Positions 8,287 to 18,264 of a stretch of DNA of 64,000 nucleotides are shown here, piece after piece. A model generated the notes under the pieces. The model was not told the DNA's origin and did no database searches. It saw only the letters and a list, made by a program, of their open reading frames with translations. A program made the position numbers and the translations under genes. Within the stretch, counting starts at the first letter, position 1. Every line of letters begins with the position of its first letter. Location: assembly GCF_014899185.1 (NCBI RefSeq), contig NZ_CP045201.1, positions 2,891,501 to 2,955,500 on the forward strand. The letters are read 5' to 3'. This DNA is from Pseudooceanicola spongiae. GTDB taxonomy: Bacteria > Pseudomonadota > Alphaproteobacteria > Rhodobacterales > Rhodobacteraceae.

Positions 8287-9471
8287 TTACAGCTCCAGCA
8301 TTGTCTTGGTCAGAATATTGCGCTGGATCTCGTTGGATCCACCGAAGATCGAGGTCTTGCGATTGTTGAAATACCGCGCCGCGTCATTGGCGTGATCGGC
8401 CGGTGCCAGCGACAGGTTGCCTTCCAGACTGCCCGGAAAGGGTGCAGCCGATGGCCCGAGCGCGCGGCGCGCGAGGTCCTTCAGTTCCTGCCCGATGACC
8501 GTTCCCTTGATCTTGAGGATCGAGGTTTCCGGCCCCGGAGCGCCCTGTTTCTGCGCCTTGTAGAGCATCCGCAGGTTGGTGATCTTCATCGCCTCCAGAT
8601 CGATCTCGACCTGAGCAATCCGGGCGGCAAACAGCGGGTCCTCGCTCAAAGGCTTGCCGTTGCGTTTGACCACGCGGGCCAGTGCCTTGACCTCCTCCAG
8701 CGATTGCATCGAGAAGCCGACACCGGCGATATTGGTGCGCTCATGCGTCAGCAGGAACTTGGCAATGGTCCAGCCCATGTTCTCTTCGCCGACCAGATTG
8801 GCGGCGGGCACGCGGACGTCGGTGAAAAACACCTCGTTCACCTCATGGCCGCCCTCGATCAGGCGGATCGGGCGCATCTCGATCCCCGGCGTATCGAGGT
8901 CGACGAGGATGAAGGAAATCCCCTGCTGCTGCTTCACGTCCGGGTCGGTGCGCACGAGGCAGAAGATCATGTTGGCGTGCTGGCCCAGCGTCGTCCAGGT
9001 CTTCTGACCGTTGATCACATAGTCATCGCCGTCCCGCACCGCGCGGGTTTTCAGGCTGGCAAGGTCCGACCCGGCACCGGGTTCGGAATAGCCCTGACAC
9101 CACCAATCCTCGCCCGACAGGATGCGCGGCAGATAGTGATCCTGCTGCTCCTTGCTGCCGAACTGTTGCAGCACCGGCCCCAGCATGGCGAGGCCGAAGG
9201 GCACGATGCGCGGCGCATAGGCGCGGCAGGCCTCTTCCTCGAAAATATGACGCTGCACCGGGCTCCAACCCGGGCCGCCGAACTCTGGCGCCCAGGTCGT
9301 CGCCAACCAGCCCTTGGCGTTCAGGATCGCATGGTAGCGGTCCATCATCTCCTTGGTCATTTCGCTGCCCGAACGGACAACATCGCTCATTTCACTCGGC
9401 AGGTTTTCGGCGAAGAAATCGCGCACCTCCTGGCGAAAGGCCTGCTCTTCGGCACTGAAAGACAGATCCAT
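8287..9471 (-). CDS. acyl-CoA dehydrogenase, long subunit
   Basis: FAD-dependent acyl-CoA dehydrogenase, 394 residues, for the first step of fatty-acid or side-chain beta-oxidation. Seen: an N-terminal helical domain (MDLSFSAEEQAFRQEVRDFF), the flavin-contacting WCQGYSEPGAGSDLASL and INGQKTWTT, and the C-terminal IFGGSNEIQRNI. The position that is catalytic glutamate in medium-chain enzymes is glycine here (IFGGS), so the base must lie elsewhere, as in long-chain, isovaleryl or heteromeric types. Start 9471 was chosen because the longer frame overlaps the upstream fadB-like gene. It sits 4 nt after that gene and 3 nt before the second dehydrogenase. Confidence 0.9.
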   Translation of the reverse strand: MDLSFSAEEQAFRQEVRDFFAENLPSEMSDVVRSGSEMTKEMMDRYHAILNAKGWLATTWAPEFGGPGWSPVQRHIFEEEACRAYAPRIVPFGLAMLGPVLQQFGSKEQQDHYLPRILSGEDWWCQGYSEPGAGSDLASLKTRAVRDGDDYVINGQKTWTTLGQHANMIFCLVRTDPDVKQQQGISFILVDLDTPGIEMRPIRLIEGGHEVNEVFFTDVRVPAANLVGEENMGWTIAKFLLTHERTNIAGVGFSMQSLEEVKALARVVKRNGKPLSEDPLFAARIAQVEIDLEAMKITNLRMLYKAQKQGAPGPETSILKIKGTVIGQELKDLARRALGPSAAPFPGSLEGNLSLAPADHANDAARYFNNRKTSIFGGSNEIQRNILTKTMLEL

Positions 9472-9475
9472 GCGC

Positions 9476-11587
9476 TTATCCTTCCTTGTTGAGATCGGCG
9501 AAAGTGCTGCCATCAGCGGCCATCTTTCGCAAAATATCCGGCACCTGCCAGTAATGGGCATCCTCGGCGGCATAGGCTTCGATCCGGGCCACCAGAGCAG
9601 CCGCGCCAATGGTGTCCGCGTAGTGCAGCGGGCCACCACGGAAGCGCGGAAAGCCGTAGCCGAACAGAAACACCATATCGACGTCGACGGGCCGCTTGGC
9701 GGTGCCATCCTCGACCACGCGCGCCGCCTCGACGATCATCGCGGTCATGTAACGATCCACGATGTCGTCGTCGGTGAAGTCCTGCGGAGTGATCCCCTTG
9801 TCGGCGCGCACCGCGTCAATGATCTCGGCCACCTCGGGGTTGGGCACCGGCGCGCCGCTGTCATAGCCGCTGTCATAGAGGTAATAGCCCTGCCCGGTCT
9901 TGCGCCCGAACCAGCCGTTTTCGCAGATCCGGTCGGCGATATCGCCCGCATAGCGCTGTGCAGGGTCGCGCGTCTCGGCCTTGCGCTTGCGCGTCATCCA
10001 CCCGATGTCGAGGCCCGCCAGATCGCCGACCTTGTGCGGCCCCATGGCAAAGCCAAAATCCTCCAGCGCGCGATCCACCTGCTGGGGCGAGGCGCCGTCC
10101 AGCACCAGATACGCCGCGCAGAGACCATAATGCGCCAGGATGCGGTTGCCGATGAAGCCGTCGCAAACCTGCGCCAGCACGCCGACCTTCTTCAGCCGCT
10201 TGGCCAGCGCAAAGCCGGTCGCCAGAACATCCGCCGCCGTCTGTTTACCCTGCACGATCTCAAGCAGGCGCATCACATGGGCGGGGCTGAAAAAGTGCAG
10301 ACCCAGCACATCGCCGGGGCGGCTGGTGCTGGCCGCGATCTCGTCCACATCGAGGTAGGAGGTATTGGAGGCAAGGATCGCACCGGGTTTGCAAATCGTA
10401 TCCAGCTTGCCGAAGATCTCTTTCTTCACGTCCATCTGTTCGAACACCGCCTCGATCACCAGATCGACGTCCGACAGGCTCTCCATCTGCAGCGACGGCT
10501 CCAGCATGGCCATGGCCGCATCGCGCTTGTCGCTGCTCAGCTTGCCACGGCTGACCGCGCCGTCGAGGTTCTTGGTGATCGTAGCAATACCACGCTGCAA
10601 GCCCTCAGATGCGACTTCGATCAGCCGCACAGGAATCCCTGCGATCAGGCAGGAGGTCGCGATGCCCGATCCCATGGTACCGCCGCCGATAACGCCGATC
10701 TTGGCGATGTCGCGGGTCGGCCCCTTGGCCTCGGCAATATTCGACACGGCGCGCTCACCGAAAAAGGCATGGATCAGGCCGGCGCGCTGCGGCGTCTCCA
10801 TGCAGTCGAGGAAGGCCTGCCGTTCGACCTTCAGCCCCTCGGTGATCGGCAGGTTGCAGGCGGCGACGGCCTCGACACATTTGATGGGGCTGAACAGATG
10901 TGGCGTCTTTTGGCGCACGCCAGCAAGCGTGGCGTCCAGCACGGCGCGGTCATACTCGGCCTCGATCAGATCGGTGCGCCGCGTCGCCAGCGTGCCGTCG
11001 ATCACCTGTTGTGCAGCCGCCAGCGCCACGTCCCGCGGCGCGCCCTCAACCAAGCGATCGACAGCGCCTTTGTCCAGCGCCTCAGCCACCGGCACCTGAC
11101 GGCCCGAGAGGATCACGTCCAGCGCGAAGGACAGACCGGTCAGGCGCGGCAGGCGTTGTGTGCCGCCAGCACCGGGCAGCAGGCCCAGCAGAACTTCCGG
11201 AAGGCCGACTTTGGCCCCCTTGATCGCGACGCGCGCATGGGTCGCCAGCGCGATCTCGAACCCGCCACCGAGGGCCGTGCCGTGGATCACCGAGACCACG
11301 GGAATGGCGCTCTGCTCGATCTGGTTCAGCACATCCGGCAGGGAGGGCTGGCGCGGCGGCTTGCCAAACTCGCGGATGTCCGCCCCGGCCGTGAACGTGC
11401 GACCGGCGCAATACAGCGCGATCACCTTGACCTCGGCGGTCGCGTTCAGATCGGCAAAGGCCTGCGACAGCCCTTCGCGCACCGCAAGGCCGGTCGCGTT
11501 TACCGGCGGGTTATCAATACAAATCAGTGCAATCTCGCCCAACACCTCGGTCGAGATCACATCATTCACCTGCGCTCCGTCAGCCAT
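9476..11587 (-). CDS. bifunctional enoyl-CoA hydratase / 3-hydroxyacyl-CoA dehydrogenase (FadB/FadJ type)
   Basis: Multifunctional beta-oxidation alpha subunit of about 703 residues. Residues ~10-190 are a crotonase domain with an oxyanion-hole region ([11 protein letters not shown]) and [14 protein letters not shown]. Residues ~290-470 are an NAD-binding 3-hydroxyacyl-CoA dehydrogenase domain starting [15 protein letters not shown], with [12 protein letters not shown] and [17 protein letters not shown]; a duplicated C-terminal dehydrogenase domain follows. ATG 11587 has GGGGGA 7 nt upstream; ATG 11602 is an alternative with a weaker site. It heads the operon with two acyl-CoA dehydrogenases. 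No thiolase gene is in the window. Confidence 0.9.
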   Translation of the reverse strand: MADGAQVNDVISTEVLGEIALICIDNPPVNATGLAVREGLSQAFADLNATAEVKVIALYCAGRTFTAGADIREFGKPPRQPSLPDVLNQIEQSAIPVVSVIHGTALGGGFEIALATHARVAIKGAKVGLPEVLLGLLPGAGGTQRLPRLTGLSFALDVILSGRQVPVAEALDKGAVDRLVEGAPRDVALAAAQQVIDGTLATRRTDLIEAEYDRAVLDATLAGVRQKTPHLFSPIKCVEAVAACNLPITEGLKVERQAFLDCMETPQRAGLIHAFFGERAVSNIAEAKGPTRDIAKIGVIGGGTMGSGIATSCLIAGIPVRLIEVASEGLQRGIATITKNLDGAVSRGKLSSDKRDAAMAMLEPSLQMESLSDVDLVIEAVFEQMDVKKEIFGKLDTICKPGAILASNTSYLDVDEIAASTSRPGDVLGLHFFSPAHVMRLLEIVQGKQTAADVLATGFALAKRLKKVGVLAQVCDGFIGNRILAHYGLCAAYLVLDGASPQQVDRALEDFGFAMGPHKVGDLAGLDIGWMTRKRKAETRDPAQRYAGDIADRICENGWFGRKTGQGYYLYDSGYDSGAPVPNPEVAEIIDAVRADKGITPQDFTDDDIVDRYMTAMIVEAARVVEDGTAKRPVDVDMVFLFGYGFPRFRGGPLHYADTIGAAALVARIEAYAAEDAHYWQVPDILRKMAADGSTFADLNKEG

Positions 11588-11660
11588 GTCGCTGTCCCCC
11601 ATCGCAATAGTCCAAGGGCCGGATGCGCCGACAGACAGAGCATCCAGCCCGTTGGACAGC

Positions 11661-11690
11661 AGACTAGGCCGTGCGGGGGGCGCGGGTCAA
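11661..11690 (-). promoter_or_regulatory. predicted sigma-70 promoter of the beta-oxidation operon
   Basis: On the minus strand TTGACC (11685-11690) and TAGTCT (11661-11666) are 18 bp apart, pointing into the fadB-like gene 75-100 bp downstream. Based on consensus match only. Confidence 0.55.
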
Positions 11691-11705
11691 GTGTGTGGAA
11701 TTAGA

Positions 11706-11720
11706 TTTTGCATTGCGAAA
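11706..11720. promoter_or_regulatory. candidate operator palindrome upstream of the beta-oxidation promoter
   Basis: TTTTGCATTGCGAAA is a 15-bp imperfect palindrome about a central base (two symmetry-breaking positions). It sits about 16 bp upstream of the predicted -35 box. A fatty-acid-responsive regulator is conceivable, but no regulator identity can be read from it. Confidence 0.4.
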
Positions 11721-11724
11721 TAGG

Positions 11725-13425
11725 TCAGGAGATGATCTCGAATTTGACCACATCCACCATGCCACGATCGGTGATCTTCAGCGCAGGGATCACCGGCAGC
11801 GCCAGAAAGGCCAGTTGCAGGAAAGGCTCCTCCAGCGTGACATCCAGCGATTTCGCCGCCGCACGCAGCACGATCAGGGCGTCATGCACCACCTCGAAGG
11901 GCTCCGTGCTCATCAACCCTGCGACGGGCAGCGCCAGCTCAGCCAGGACCTTGCCATTCTCGACAACGACAAAGCCGCCCTCAATCTGCCCCAGCCGGTT
12001 CGCCGCCAGCGCCATGTCGTCGTAATCCACCCCGACGCAGGCGATATTGTGGTGATCATGGCAGACGGTGGAGGCGATGGCCCCCCGTTTCAGCCCGAAC
12101 CCCTTGACGAAACCGCTGGCGATATTGCCGTTGATGCCGTGACGCTCGATCACCGCGATCTTGACCAGATCGCGCGCGGGGTCCGGCTTCTTGTCGCCAT
12201 CCTCGATCGCAATCACCTCTTTCAGGTGCTCGGTGATGATCTTGCCTTCCATGATACCGATGACGTCGGTCTCCTCACGGTTGGCCGAGGTGCGGAAGCT
12301 TTCAGCCGTCACGACCGGCGCCTTCACCGAATTGCGCCCCACCGGCGGAGTGATGGTCCGCGCCGCAAAGGCCGCTTCCGTGAACTGCACACCGCCGGAA
12401 AAGACCCTCTCCGCCCGGCAAGTCGCAAGGTCGTCGATCACCACGATGTCGGCACGCTTGCCCGGCGTGATCGAGCCGCGATCCTTCAGGCCGAACGCCT
12501 CTGCCGCCGACAGGCTGGCGGCGCGGTAGACGGCCAGCGGCGGGCAGCCCATGCGGATCAGCTCCCGGATCATGAAATCGAGGTGGCCATGCTCGCCAAT
12601 ATCCAGCGGGTTCCGGTCGTCGGTGCACAGGCACATGTAGGCGCTGGTGATGTCGCTCAGCAGCGGCTGCAAGGCGACCATATCCTTGGAGACGGAGCCT
12701 TCGCGGATCAGCACCCGCATGCCCTTTTGCAGCTTTTCGCGAGCCTCCTCAGCGGTCGTCGCCTCATGCTCCGTCCGGATCCCGGCGCTAACATAGGCGT
12801 TCAGATCCTTGCCCAGCAGCTGCGGGCAATGGCCGTCGATGTGCTGACCGCGAAACAGCTCCAACTTGGCCATGCAGCCGGGGTCCTGAAAGATCACGCC
12901 GGGATAGTTCATGAACTCGGCCAGCCCGATGACCTGCGGATGATCCATCAGGGGCGCCAGATCGTCGGCCTCGATCCGCGCGCCGGCGGTCTCCATATGG
13001 CTGGAGGGCACGCAGGAGGACAGGTTGACGCGGATGTCCATCACCGTCTCGGTGGCGCAGGACAGGAAATACTCGATCCCCGGCACGCCGATCACATTGG
13101 CGATCTCATGCGGGTCGCAGATCGCCGTGGTCACGCCACGCGGGCCGACACAGCGGTCAAACTCATGCGGCGTGACCATGCTGCTCTCGATATGCAAGTG
13201 GGTGTCGATGAAGCCGGGCACCAAAATCTTGCCGGAAACGTCGATCTCCTCAACGCCGTCGTACTGCGCCATGATGCCGACGATCCGCTCGCCGCAGATC
13301 GCCACGTCGCCCTCCAGCAGCGCGCCGGTGACCACGTCGAGCACCTTGCCGCCCTTCAGCACCAGATCAGCCGGGACATCGCCCTTTCCCTGAGCAATCA
13401 TGTCGGACAAAGGTTTCAAAGTCAT
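11725..13425 (-). CDS. ade: adenine deaminase
   Basis: Amidohydrolase-superfamily adenine deaminase, 566 residues, converting adenine to hypoxanthine and ammonia in purine salvage. Typical segments are [16 protein letters not shown] (metal-binding His pair), the [15 protein letters not shown] block, [16 protein letters not shown], and a C-terminal domain with [12 protein letters not shown]. The start at 13425 has AGGAGG 5 nt upstream. A much longer upstream reading on this strand is excluded because it runs antisense through the FAH-family and TetR genes. It is divergent from the FAH-family gene with 105 bp between them. Confidence 0.94.
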   Translation of the reverse strand: MTLKPLSDMIAQGKGDVPADLVLKGGKVLDVVTGALLEGDVAICGERIVGIMAQYDGVEEIDVSGKILVPGFIDTHLHIESSMVTPHEFDRCVGPRGVTTAICDPHEIANVIGVPGIEYFLSCATETVMDIRVNLSSCVPSSHMETAGARIEADDLAPLMDHPQVIGLAEFMNYPGVIFQDPGCMAKLELFRGQHIDGHCPQLLGKDLNAYVSAGIRTEHEATTAEEAREKLQKGMRVLIREGSVSKDMVALQPLLSDITSAYMCLCTDDRNPLDIGEHGHLDFMIRELIRMGCPPLAVYRAASLSAAEAFGLKDRGSITPGKRADIVVIDDLATCRAERVFSGGVQFTEAAFAARTITPPVGRNSVKAPVVTAESFRTSANREETDVIGIMEGKIITEHLKEVIAIEDGDKKPDPARDLVKIAVIERHGINGNIASGFVKGFGLKRGAIASTVCHDHHNIACVGVDYDDMALAANRLGQIEGGFVVVENGKVLAELALPVAGLMSTEPFEVVHDALIVLRAAAKSLDVTLEEPFLQLAFLALPVIPALKITDRGMVDVVKFEIIS

Positions 13426-13530
13426 CGCGGCCTCCTGAAAATGCTGATGTCCAAAAGCCCCATAGCAGCTGCCTTGTCCAGCGCCGGGCCGCAGCGTAAG
13501 CAGGAAACGACCCGCAAAAGGACCCCGCGC

Positions 13531-14220
13531 ATGAGCCTGTTCGACCTTCCCCTTATCCCCGATGTCCCCGTCCATGGCGAGGCTGAGGGCTATCCCGTTC
13601 GCCGTATCTTCTGTGTCGGGCGCAATTATGCCGCCCATGCGGCAGAGTTCGGCAATGAGGTGCCCGATTCCCCTTTCTATTTCACTAAATCCCCCGCCTC
13701 GATGATCCTGTCCGGCGGCACGGCCCCCTATCCGCCCGGCACCAGCAACTATCACTTCGAGATGGAGCTGGCCGTCGCTATCGGCGCACCGGTCTTCAAC
13801 TGCAAAGCCGAGGATGCGATGGCTGCCGTCTATGGCTATGCCTGTGCGCTCGACATGACCCGCCGCGACCTGCAGATCGCCGAGCGCAACAAACAGCGCC
13901 CCTGGGATCTGGGCAAGGACGTGGAAAACTCTGCTGTCATCGGGCCGATCACCAAAGCGGCTGACTTTGGCGCAGTGGCAAAACAGACCATCGCCCTGAC
14001 GCTGGATGGCGCCACCAAGCAAAGCTCGACGCTGGACCTGATGATCCACAACGTCGCCGCGATCATCAGCCACCTGTCGAGCTTCTATCACCTGCAACCG
14101 GGCGATCTGATCCTGACCGGCACGCCCGAAGGCGTCGGCCCCGTTGCGCCCGGCAATGCGATCGAGGGCACGATCGAGGGGCTGTCCCCGGTGACCCTGA
14201 CGATCGGCGCGCCCGCCTGA
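13531..14220 (+). CDS. fumarylacetoacetate hydrolase family protein
   Basis: FAH-family protein of 229 residues, the short single-domain type that includes acylpyruvases, oxaloacetate tautomerases and related enzymes. Seen: [17 protein letters not shown], the acidic metal-binding [31 protein letters not shown], and the terminal [21 protein letters not shown] lies 10 nt before the ATG. Family members hydrolyse or isomerise 2,4-dioxo acids, and the exact substrate cannot be fixed. A GC-rich hairpin follows the gene. Confidence 0.88.
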   Translation: MSLFDLPLIPDVPVHGEAEGYPVRRIFCVGRNYAAHAAEFGNEVPDSPFYFTKSPASMILSGGTAPYPPGTSNYHFEMELAVAIGAPVFNCKAEDAMAAVYGYACALDMTRRDLQIAERNKQRPWDLGKDVENSAVIGPITKAADFGAVAKQTIALTLDGATKQSSTLDLMIHNVAAIISHLSSFYHLQPGDLILTGTPEGVGPVAPGNAIEGTIEGLSPVTLTIGAPA

Positions 14221-14232
14221 CCGCCGCCAAAT

Positions 14233-14263
14233 CCCCCGCGCGCAGGCACCTTGCGCACGGGGG
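14233..14263 (+). terminator. GC-rich hairpin after the FAH-family gene
   Basis: CCCCC..GGGGG outer arms enclose GCGCA..TGCGC inner arms 12 nt after the stop codon. There is no T tract, so it may be a weak or Rho-assisted terminator. Confidence 0.4.
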
Positions 14264-14361
14264 CCATTGGTGCTGCTGTGAAAACACGCGTCGCTCCGCC
14301 GATGTGATGCCGACACGCGTCTGTCATTGCTGCGACGCAGCGATTCGGATACTCTGCAACC

Positions 14362-14895
14362 ATGAGTCGTAAGAACCGCCTTTCCCCGGATGATTGGCTG
14401 CGTGCCGGTCTGAATGCTCTCTCGGCCTCTGGTCCCGAGGCGCTGAAGGCCGAGCCGTTGGCCCGTGCGCTGGACACCACGAAGGGCTCTTTCTACTGGC
14501 ATTTCCCCGATGTCCCCGCCTTCCGGCAGGCGCTGCTGGACTTCTGGGGGCAGGATTCCCTCGCCTCGCCCGAAACGCCCGGTGACAAACGCGAAGCCGT
14601 TGCCCAGCTGCATGCCCTTGTCCGCGATGGCTTTTCCGCCGATCCGCTGGCCGAGGCCGCGATGCGCGCCTGGGCCCGCACCGACGCCACCGCGAAAGCC
14701 ACGCTGGAAGACATCGACGCCCGCCGTCTGGCCCATCTGGAAGGGGTGCTGAAACAGATCGGCGTCACCAATCCAGACATCGCCCGGATGCTCTACGCTG
14801 CGCGCATCGGGATGGGCCAGCTGGGCGACTCCAATGAGAAACGCAACAACGAGGCGCTTGATACCCTCGTAGATCTGGTCCTCGCCCTGAGATGA
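14362..14895 (+). CDS. TetR-family transcriptional regulator
   Basis: 177-residue regulator. An N-terminal helix-turn-helix ([31 protein letters not shown]) with the characteristic KGSFYWHF recognition-helix end is followed by a variable ligand-binding helical domain. The downstream lipoprotein gene overlaps it by 4 nt (ATGA), so the two are translationally coupled. No strong Shine-Dalgarno sequence precedes the ATG. The regulated genes are unknown. Confidence 0.85.
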   Translation: MSRKNRLSPDDWLRAGLNALSASGPEALKAEPLARALDTTKGSFYWHFPDVPAFRQALLDFWGQDSLASPETPGDKREAVAQLHALVRDGFSADPLAEAAMRAWARTDATAKATLEDIDARRLAHLEGVLKQIGVTNPDIARMLYAARIGMGQLGDSNEKRNNEALDTLVDLVLALR

Positions 14896-15314
14896 GTCAC
14901 ATTTTCCAAACCCGCCACATCGCCCGCCTCGCCATTCTTGTCGCCCTCACTGCTCTGGCCGGTTGCCGCGACGAGGCGAGCCTTGTCGCCGAGCAGACCA
15001 CCTGGCAGCTCAGCGCATTCAACGACCGGCCTGTCGCCGAGGCAGATCGCGCCACGCTGCGCATTCCCGCGCGCGGTCAGCTTGATGGTCAGGCCGCCTG
15101 CAATCGCTATTCCGGCAGCTGGGTCGGGGTTGAGGATGACTTTCGCACCGAAAGCATCACCAGCACGCGCATGGCCTGCCCCGCGCTGGCCGCCGAGCAG
15201 AGCTATCTGGCGGCGCTGCAGCGCGTGACCTCGGCAGAGGTCACGGACGACAGTCTGACCCTGACCGGCCCCGGCCTGACGCTCAGCTTCACCCCGCTGC
15301 TACGCGCCGGGTGA
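14892..15314 (+). CDS. META-domain lipoprotein (HslJ-like)
   Basis: 140-residue predicted lipoprotein. Residues 1-24 form a signal peptide ending in the lipobox LAGC, so the mature protein should be lipid-anchored. The rest resembles the META/HslJ domain: [24 protein letters not shown] and [18 protein letters not shown], with paired cysteines. META-domain proteins are linked to heat or antibiotic tolerance in other bacteria, without a known biochemical activity. It overlaps the TetR gene by 4 nt and the convergent recO 3' end by 26 nt. Confidence 0.8.
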   Translation: MSHIFQTRHIARLAILVALTALAGCRDEASLVAEQTTWQLSAFNDRPVAEADRATLRIPARGQLDGQAACNRYSGSWVGVEDDFRTESITSTRMACPALAAEQSYLAALQRVTSAEVTDDSLTLTGPGLTLSFTPLLRAG

Positions 15315-16023
15315 TCGCGTCGATCAGGCGCTGACGCGCGTCGGGCAAGGGCTTGCTGCCCAGCTCCGGCGCCAGCCGGTTGTGCAGGAAATGCCCTGTC
15401 AGCTTCAGCGCCTCGGCCACCTCGGCGTCCGGCGCATCGCCCTGCCCCGTCAGGCAGGGCACCAGCGGCAGCAAGCGGTCCGCATACTCCCCCGCGCCGA
15501 CCCGCGTCACCGCCCGGCCCGTGCGCGGCGAGACATAGGCCAGCCCCTCGGTCGCCCCCGTCACCGCGCATACACTCAGGTCGAGGCCATACCCCATGTC
15601 CTCCAGCAGCGACAATTCCCACTGCAGATAGGCCAGCGGCCAGACCTCGGGCGCGTCGAGCAGATCCAGCAGCTGTTCGGTCTGGCGGTACAGGCGCGGA
15701 TGCGCCTCGCGCTCGGGCAGGCAGAACACCAGCAGCCCCGTCACCGCGTTCAGCCCCGCCAACGCCAAGCGCTCGCCCAGGCTCACCGCCGCACGCGAGC
15801 GTATGGGTTCGACCGCGAAATACCCCAGATGTTCCTCGAGTCGGGCGCGCCAGGCGATGTCCAATTGAGCACCCGGCTGCAGCATCGGCGCAATCTTGCG
15901 CGAGGCTCCGCCACGCACGATTCCGGCGTGGCGACCATGTGAAGGCGTAAACACCTCAATGATCGCTGCACTCTCGCCATGGCGCCTGACCGCCAGCAGA
16001 ATTCCGTCTTCGCGCCATTCCAT
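15289..16023 (-). CDS. recO: DNA repair protein RecO
   Basis: RecO, 244 residues, helps load RecA on gapped DNA with RecF/RecR. The N-terminal OB-fold region [36 protein letters not shown], and a helical C-terminal domain containing a cysteine-poor [19 protein letters not shown] segment are recognisable. Start 16023 follows the conserved MEWR beginning; an in-frame ATG at 16038 is possible. It is the distal gene of the pdxJ-acpS-lepB-rnc-era-recO block. Confidence 0.92.
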   Translation of the reverse strand: MEWREDGILLAVRRHGESAAIIEVFTPSHGRHAGIVRGGASRKIAPMLQPGAQLDIAWRARLEEHLGYFAVEPIRSRAAVSLGERLALAGLNAVTGLLVFCLPEREAHPRLYRQTEQLLDLLDAPEVWPLAYLQWELSLLEDMGYGLDLSVCAVTGATEGLAYVSPRTGRAVTRVGAGEYADRLLPLVPCLTGQGDAPDAEVAEALKLTGHFLHNRLAPELGSKPLPDARQRLIDAITRRVAAG

Positions 16024-16059
16024 GTGATCATCATCCATCGACTTGCAGACGGCGGCAAG

Positions 16060-16695
16060 ATGGCTCAGCTTACCGCCATGGATTTTCGCTCTGACGCCCT
16101 TTCCCCGACCGCCCGTGCTCTGGCGCTGCTCATCGTGATCAGCGCCGCCGTGTCTCTTTCGTTCGAGTACATGAGCAGCCAGCTCGACCACCCGGACGAA
16201 CAGGCCCTGCAGGTGCTATGGCGTCTGGCGCGCTATTTTACCATCCTGACCAATACTCTGGTGCTGATCAGCTTTTTCGCCGTCGTCACCCTGCGGCGCA
16301 AGCTGGGGGCCTTGTGGATGGGCGGACTTGCCGTCTGGATCACCGTGACCGGAGCGGTCTATCACCTGCTGCTCGCCAGCCTTCATCAGGGGATCTCGTT
16401 TTACGCCGACTTCGGCCTGCATACGCTGACGCCGGTTCTGGCCATGCTCTGGTGGCTGGTCTTTGCCCAGAAGTCCGGCCTTGGCCTTGGTGCGGCGATC
16501 CTGTGGCTGTTCTGGCCCGGCCTCTACATCCTCTATGCCCTCTGGCGGGGATCGCTGGACGGCACCTACCCGTATTTCTTCCTCGACCCGGCACAGGTCG
16601 GCTGGGACGGCGTCGCGATCTGGTCGGCGATGCTAGGCCTCGGGTTTCTCGTGCTCGGGCTGATCTATGGCTGGATCGGGCGCGTCCTGCGCTGA
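16060..16695 (+). CDS. Pr6Pr-family integral membrane protein
   Basis: About 211 residues with six predicted transmembrane segments and the Pr6Pr-like layout: [43 protein letters not shown] and [19 protein letters not shown]. The family is widespread and uncharacterised. ATG 16060 is assumed; ATG 16078 (starting MDFRSD) is an alternative and neither has a clear ribosome-binding site. The gene is divergent from recO with 36 bp between starts and ends 5 bp before the convergent DUF1491 gene. Confidence 0.75.
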   Translation: MAQLTAMDFRSDALSPTARALALLIVISAAVSLSFEYMSSQLDHPDEQALQVLWRLARYFTILTNTLVLISFFAVVTLRRKLGALWMGGLAVWITVTGAVYHLLLASLHQGISFYADFGLHTLTPVLAMLWWLVFAQKSGLGLGAAILWLFWPGLYILYALWRGSLDGTYPYFFLDPAQVGWDGVAIWSAMLGLGFLVLGLIYGWIGRVLR

Positions 16696-16700
16696 GGGTG

Positions 16701-17030
16701 TCAGTCCGACAGCCCCTCCTCGTCCAGCAGATGCCGCCCGTTGCGGTCCTCGACCTCGATCACCCAGAGGTCGGGGTCAAAGCTGCGCTGGCGAGCAACG
16801 GCCTCGTCCACCTCACGCTCCGCGCCCTCGGACAGGGTGACCCAGGTGCGCGCGCCGCTCATGATGTCGAAACTGCGCTGGAACAACCGCGCCTGACCGT
16901 TGAGCGTGTTCAGTTTGACCAGAACCGCGCCGCCGGTGTCATCGCCATGGGCCACGACGAAGACCGGGATATTCGCCAGCCGCAGCCGGGTCAGATAGGC
17001 CGAGACCCAGATTTCCGCTTTCAGACGCAT
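16701..17030 (-). CDS. DUF1491 family protein
   Basis: Small soluble protein of 109 residues matching the alphaproteobacterial DUF1491 family: MRLKAEIWVSAYLTRLRL at the start, GGAVLVKLNTL, and DPDLWVIEVEDRNGRHLL near the end. GGAG lies 6 nt before ATG 17030; the longer reading from 17060 lacks support. It sits between era and recO on the same strand. The family has no established function. Confidence 0.8.
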   Translation of the reverse strand: MRLKAEIWVSAYLTRLRLANIPVFVVAHGDDTGGAVLVKLNTLNGQARLFQRSFDIMSGARTWVTLSEGAEREVDEAVARQRSFDPDLWVIEVEDRNGRHLLDEEGLSD

Positions 17031-17106
17031 CGCAGTCTCCTCGGCGCTATGCGCCAGCACCCATTGCCGCTAGGCTGGCCTGACCAATGAACAGGATCCG
17101 AGTCCG

Positions 17107-17277
17107 ATGCCCCTGACCGCCGCCATCCTTCTGATCGCCGGGATTGTCCTGAACGTGATCTACATCCTGTTCAGCCTGCCCGCCGCCTATGGTGTCGCGC
17201 TGAACGTCGCGGGCATCGTCAGCATTCTGGTCGGGCTGATCTTGTGGCAGATCGCCCGCAAAAGCGGGCGAAGCTGA
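17107..17277 (+). CDS. 56-residue small membrane protein
   Basis: Short gene encoding 56 residues beginning MPLTAAILLIAG and ending ARKSGRS. It holds two hydrophobic segments (~4-24 and ~30-48) joined by a short turn with SLPAAYG, then a basic tail, as expected for a two-pass inner-membrane peptide with a cytoplasmic C-terminus. AGGAT precedes the ATG. Its 3' end carries a CGCCCGC/GCGGGCG hairpin (17253-17270), and the stop codon lies in the 14-bp palindrome CTGAGGGCCCTCAG shared with the era stop. Function unknown. Confidence 0.6.
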   Translation: MPLTAAILLIAGIVLNVIYILFSLPAAYGVALNVAGIVSILVGLILWQIARKSGRS

Positions 17278-17283
17278 GGGCCC

Positions 17284-18189
17284 TCAGTTGCCGTCTTTGA
17301 AATCCAGACCCATTTCCGAGTAACGCTCGGATTCCTCAAGCCAGTTCTCACGCACCTTGACCTGCAGGAACAGGTGCACACGACGGCCCAGGAATTCCTC
17401 CATCTCGGTGCGCGCGGCGGTCGAGACGCCCTTGATCGTCTCGCCCTTCTTGCCCAGCAGGATGCCCTTGTGGCCATCGCGCACGACATAGACGATCTGG
17501 TCGATCCGGGCGCTGCCATCGGGGCGCTCTTCCCAGTTTTCGGTCTCGACCGTCAGCTGGTAGGGCAGTTCCTGATGCAGACGCAGGGTCAGCTTTTCTC
17601 GGGTCATCTCGGCCGCAATCATGCGCATCGGCAGATCGGCGATCTGATCCTCGGGGTAGAGCCAGGGCTCCTCCGGCATCTGACCCGCCAGCCAGGTCCG
17701 CAGAGCTTGCACGCCATGGCCCTTTTCAGCCGAGATCATGAAGGTCTCGACGAAGGGGAAGGCATCGTTCATCTTCTTGGTCAGGGCCAGCAGCACCGGC
17801 GCCTCGACCCGGTCGATCTTGTTGATCGCCAGCGCAATCCTGCGGCCCTCGGACATGTCCTTCAGCGTGGTCAGGATCGCCTCGACGCCCTCGGTGACGC
17901 CGCGATGCGCCTCGATCAGCAGCACGACGACATCGGCATCCGCAGCACCGCCCCAGGCGGCTGCGACCATGGCACGGTCGAGACGGCGGCGCGGCTTGAA
18001 CAGGCCGGGCGTGTCGACAAAGACGATCTGGCTCTCCCCCTCGATCGCGACACCGCGAATCCGGGCGCGGGTCGTCTGCACCTTGTGGGTGACAATACTG
18101 ACCTTGGCGCCAACCATCCGGTTCAGCAGCGTTGACTTGCCCGCATTGGGTTCGCCGATCAGGGCCGTAAAGCCGGCGCGTGTGCTCAT
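17284..18189 (-). CDS. era: GTPase Era
   Basis: Era, 301 residues, binds 16S rRNA and supports 30S subunit assembly. The GTPase motifs are visible: G1 GEPNAGKST near residue 10, G3 DTPGLF, G4 NKID. The C-terminal KH domain contains GKKGETIKGV. An EamA transporter gene separates it from rnc on the same strand, an insertion into the usual rnc-era order. Confidence 0.96.
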   Translation of the reverse strand: MSTRAGFTALIGEPNAGKSTLLNRMVGAKVSIVTHKVQTTRARIRGVAIEGESQIVFVDTPGLFKPRRRLDRAMVAAAWGGAADADVVVLLIEAHRGVTEGVEAILTTLKDMSEGRRIALAINKIDRVEAPVLLALTKKMNDAFPFVETFMISAEKGHGVQALRTWLAGQMPEEPWLYPEDQIADLPMRMIAAEMTREKLTLRLHQELPYQLTVETENWEERPDGSARIDQIVYVVRDGHKGILLGKKGETIKGVSTAARTEMEEFLGRRVHLFLQVKVRENWLEESERYSEMGLDFKDGN

Positions 18190-18264
18190 GAGATCATCCG
18201 TTGATGTGAAGAGGGCCTTCTAAGCCAGTTTAACCCACCACGCCAGCCCTGTCTGCAGGCGCGT

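Noticed and set aside
7501-11704. Long plus-strand open frames (7501-9492 and 9353-11704)
   Set aside because: They are antisense to the acyl-CoA dehydrogenases and the fadB-like gene, show no domain similarity, and are typical frame shadows in high-GC DNA.
11671-13530. Upstream extension of the FAH-family reading frame
   Set aside because: The region is fully occupied by adenine deaminase on the other strand, and a good ribosome-binding site marks the FAH start at 13531.
13426-14736. Upstream extension of the adenine deaminase frame
   Set aside because: It runs antisense through the FAH-family and TetR genes, while AGGAGG precedes the ATG at 13425.
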